Shown here: piece by piece, positions 3,045 to 5,670 of the stretch
How the letters are laid out: every line of letters starts with the position of its first letter
Position numbering within the stretch: the first letter of the stretch is position 1
DNA from: Rickettsiaceae bacterium 4572_127
Lineage (GTDB): Bacteria; Pseudomonadota; Alphaproteobacteria; Rs-D84; NBLK01
Direction: 5' to 3'
Length of the DNA stretch: 5,670 nt
NCBI GenBank assembly: GCA_002084505.1
Contig: NBLK01000042.1
Coordinates: forward strand, 1-5,670
Translations under genes and position numbers: made by a program
The notes under the pieces: model-generated
What the model saw: the letters and a program-made list of their open reading frames with translations, nothing else
Databases searched by the model: none
Told to the model about the DNA's origin: nothing

Positions 3045-5670
3045 ATGCAAATTTTTCTCTTAATGATTTTATCAGCTTTTATGGGTGGTTATTACTATTT
3101 AGGTAGCCCTGCTCTAAATGTTGCACATGATTTTCTACCCGAATCTGTTAGAACTAAGGGACTAATAATGTGTGTCGTCAACGAACACAAAAGAGCCTTA
3201 GACGACAATGCTACAAACATGCGAGGAAATGCATATCAATTTGAACAAACATCTCCTTGTGCTAAATCAAAAAATGTTGTCACTAAAAAGTTCTGTATGA
3301 TAGGAGAGGTCATTTCTTCTGGTTGTTATGAAAAATCTAGCGAATCTGAAACGGCTAATTATTTATCAGATCATTATTTTTCTACGAGTGTTGATTTACC
3401 AAAAAACATAAATCAGAATAAGATTCTAGATTTTATAAAAAATATGTCAGGTGGTCTTCCAAATTTAGGAATTTTATTCAAAACTGAAGATGGAGAGTTT
3501 GTTATTCTAAATCCTCAGACAACAACTGATGCGGTTTCTATAAAACAGGTTTTAATTGGAGCCAACAGTTTAAGAAAAGGACAAATTGTTTATTTCTCAC
3601 ATCATAGCCCTGCGGAAGTTGAAGCTATTGTTCAAAATGCTGGATTTGAAGCCTTAGAGTGTAAAAAAGAAACTGATATAAAAGTATTTAATGCCGAGGA
3701 GCAAATTTGGGAATGCCGAGCCTTTGAAAGTCTGAAAAAATGCTTTGGAGATATGCTAGAAAATGAAAATGGAGACTGTATTCCAAATCCAGATAAAAAA
3801 ATAAATTGCTCGTCCGATATGCGAGCTAAATTTAATTACGATGCTTCTGCTTGGGAATGCCAAAGACGACTTTCTATTGCTTGTGGAGAAGGAGAGACTT
3901 TATCTTGGCTTGGAAAACCTCTTTATAAATATATTTGTGTAAGCGATGCAGAATGGACTGATGGAGAATGCGAAGAATTAATACAAAACTCAGATGGGTC
4001 TTCCAGCACAGTGCGAATAGGTGGAACAGCTTCTGGGTATCCTTGTAATCCTTGTGAAATACATCAAGCAGGAAAATGCACGGACGAATGTTTTCCTGAT
4101 CCTAATTCAGTTCCTGAGAATTCATGTGCTGGTGGTGATTGCGGTTATGATATTGAAAGAGAAGGAAGTCCATGGAGAACAGGTGATTTAGAATGTGGAG
4201 ATGATGGAAATTGTGAGAAACATAAAGCAATTTATTGGCATAATGATACTAATCGTTGGAAATGTGTAGATTGTTTTCCGTTAGAAATTAAAAATTATAC
4301 AAAAGCAGGGGATACAAATCGTAAATATAGAAAATGTCTAAATGGTAATATCTGGGTAATAAATAGTGACGGGGAAAAAGAATTAGACATTTCAACTGCC
4401 TGTGATCAAGACGGAAATTACGATGCTCTTCCTGCAAATGACTATGATGGATGCTACTTAACAGAAAGCGATGGGCTTTATTGTTCTTTTGATGGAGTCG
4501 GAGGTTTTGATGACAGCGGAGATGGTTTCGGTGAAAAAGGATTTTTTTGTGATATTGATCATATCAATGATCAAGAAATTTGTGAAATGAATAGTTCAGC
4601 TTGGGCTTGGTATGACTATATTAGTGGTAATTGCTATGATCCTTATGACTCAGTTGGAGAACTACAACCTCTTCCTGACGGCACTGCCCCTACTGAATAT
4701 GGCGTTCTCTCGTTTGGATGCCCTGATGGATATTATAGAGCTAGGATAGAAAACGAACAAATTTCTGAATGTAAGAAAAAGTTTTGTAATGTTGATGATG
4801 ATAATTTACCCACTCTATTAGACGATGAATTTCCTTATGAAGCTCGTTTTCCTGACGATGAATGTAGTGCTGGCTATGTAGAAATTTTAAATGATAAAGA
4901 AGGTGAAGAGTGTTTTTATTGTTGGATTCCACCTTTTGATCACGACGATTACGATTTAACAGAAGAAAGTGTTTTTGACGGAGTTTCTTATTTTAAGATA
5001 CAAACAACAAGTAAATCTTTACAATTAACAGAATCTGAAACTTTTGAGTATCTATTGGCAACTGAAATCGGAGCAGACTGTGACGATGATAATAACCATT
5101 ACTGCAAAGACACAGTTCCTGCCCATGATTCTCCACCGGGATGGAAACGAACTTGGGATATAGACAGTAGAACTTGGAGCGATGCAGAGCCTTTTTGGTG
5201 TGCAGATAATCATTACCCTACTGATGAAAACGGAGATGTTGATGTAAATTATTTACCGACGAATACTACTAATATGAGATGCCCTGCTTATTATCAAACT
5301 AAATTAGATGGAATAAATAACGGAAACACAGAAATTTTGTCAGCATGTTTGTATTGCCTCCCTGAGCCTTTTGATATTAACGAAGTTATGGCTGTTTATG
5401 GAGCATTACCTACTACTCCTTCCCCATATATCACAGCACCTCAACAACCGGGGTTTTGGAAAATTAAAAATTGTAATGGTATAGATGCAGAAAGCATAAA
5501 AACCGATCAAACAGAATTATCTCCATCTGATTATGAGGGAAGCGATTATGCCTATAATAATGGGCAATGTGCTTTGAGTTCAAATACGACTGGATGTGCA
5601 GATGGATTAGAGAGAGAGTGGGATGGTTCAAGTTGGGAAGATTGCTCACCTATTTATTGTGATGATGATG
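3045..5670 (+). CDS. Large exported acidic cysteine-rich protein, 3' end outside the window (unknown family)
   Basis: The frame is open for 875 codons to the window edge with no stop. The chosen ATG follows AAAAAAGG (3031-3038) by 6 nt and an in-frame TAA at 3030. Residues 1-25 are hydrophobic (MQIFLLMILSAFMGGYYYLG), a signal peptide or membrane anchor with few N-terminal charges. Residues 95-205 are cysteine-free and look alpha/beta (KILDFIKNM, GILFKTEDGEFVILNP). From residue 206 cysteines recur every 5-30 residues, about 47 overall. CxxC pairs are CNPC (334-337), CVDC (407-410), CFYC (623-626) and CLYC (768-771); the last three are followed by an aromatic or Leu and then Pro, suggesting diverged repeats. 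Asp and Glu are very abundant, ending in a poly-Asp run. Such composition suggests disulfide- and possibly Ca-stabilised surface domains, but this is inference. I recognise no family. Confidence 0.85.
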   Translation, partial: MQIFLLMILSAFMGGYYYLGSPALNVAHDFLPESVRTKGLIMCVVNEHKRALDDNATNMRGNAYQFEQTSPCAKSKNVVTKKFCMIGEVISSGCYEKSSESETANYLSDHYFSTSVDLPKNINQNKILDFIKNMSGGLPNLGILFKTEDGEFVILNPQTTTDAVSIKQVLIGANSLRKGQIVYFSHHSPAEVEAIVQNAGFEALECKKETDIKVFNAEEQIWECRAFESLKKCFGDMLENENGDCIPNPDKKINCSSDMRAKFNYDASAWECQRRLSIACGEGETLSWLGKPLYKYICVSDAEWTDGECEELIQNSDGSSSTVRIGGTASGYPCNPCEIHQAGKCTDECFPDPNSVPENSCAGGDCGYDIEREGSPWRTGDLECGDDGNCEKHKAIYWHNDTNRWKCVDCFPLEIKNYTKAGDTNRKYRKCLNGNIWVINSDGEKELDISTACDQDGNYDALPANDYDGCYLTESDGLYCSFDGVGGFDDSGDGFGEKGFFCDIDHINDQEICEMNSSAWAWYDYISGNCYDPYDSVGELQPLPDGTAPTEYGVLSFGCPDGYYRARIENEQISECKKKFCNVDDDNLPTLLDDEFPYEARFPDDECSAGYVEILNDKEGEECFYCWIPPFDHDDYDLTEESVFDGVSYFKIQTTSKSLQLTESETFEYLLATEIGADCDDDNNHYCKDTVPAHDSPPGWKRTWDIDSRTWSDAEPFWCADNHYPTDENGDVDVNYLPTNTTNMRCPAYYQTKLDGINNGNTEILSACLYCLPEPFDINEVMAVYGALPTTPSPYITAPQQPGFWKIKNCNGIDAESIKTDQTELSPSDYEGSDYAYNNGQCALSSNTTGCADGLEREWDGSSWEDCSPIYCDDD

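Noticed and set aside
2891..3106. Plus-strand reading frame of 71 codons overlapping the start of the cysteine-rich gene
   Set aside because: No ribosome binding site and an odd composition. It covers the promoter and leader hairpin, and its end overlaps the much longer frame that has a signal peptide and a better start.
4741..4932. Minus-strand reading frame rich in His and Leu
   Set aside because: It is antisense to the cysteine-rich gene; His/Leu/Ile richness is what Asp- and Glu-rich codons give on the opposite strand.
5464..5649. Second minus-strand reading frame rich in His, Leu and Tyr
   Set aside because: Same antisense shadow of the acidic protein; no ribosome binding site or recognisable domain.

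Overview
The window is AT-rich and reads like a low-GC Gram-negative bacterium. It has a predicted lipoprotein signal peptide, strong AGGAG-type ribosome binding sites, and intergenic DNA crowded with palindromic repeats. One repeat is a 20-bp ATTCC...GGAAT palindrome of a kind common in proteobacterial genomes. A phage capsid of the type often seen in alphaproteobacterial phages and prophages fits an alphaproteobacterium, possibly host-associated, but this assignment is low confidence.

Layout. Positions 1-1570 (minus strand) hold a two-gene phage head fragment: a full-length HK97-fold-type major capsid protein (752-1570) followed by a small 79-residue protein of the kind encoded beside such capsids (104-343). 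An intrinsic terminator (681-712) and a 243-bp palindromic composite element (389-631) lie between them. No portal, terminase or protease gene is visible upstream of the capsid gene.

Positions 1571-2387 are non-coding but highly structured. A MITE-like segment (1598-2062) has near-perfect inverted ends and at least four further nested inverted repeats around one centre. A smaller modular repeat (1911-1996) sits in its right half. To its right is a minus-strand promoter (2193-2221) followed by a terminator-like hairpin (2084-2105), which could bound a small RNA of about 100 nt or an attenuated leader.

Positions 2388-2543 (plus) encode a 51-residue predicted lipoprotein. One base after its stop codon begins a 109-bp element (2545-2653) that can fold into a four-armed junction with every base at the junction paired. 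Two further palindromes follow (2675-2694 and 2712-2758).

Positions 3045 to the right edge (plus) are one uninterrupted reading frame of at least 875 codons. It encodes an exported or membrane-anchored, acidic, cysteine-rich protein (about 47 Cys) of unknown family, cut by the window end. It has a candidate extended -10 promoter and a 5'-UTR hairpin.

The phage genes and the plus-strand envelope genes are not obviously functionally linked. The unifying feature is one family of modular palindromic repeats occurring at four places in under 2.4 kb and occupying most of the intergenic space between them.
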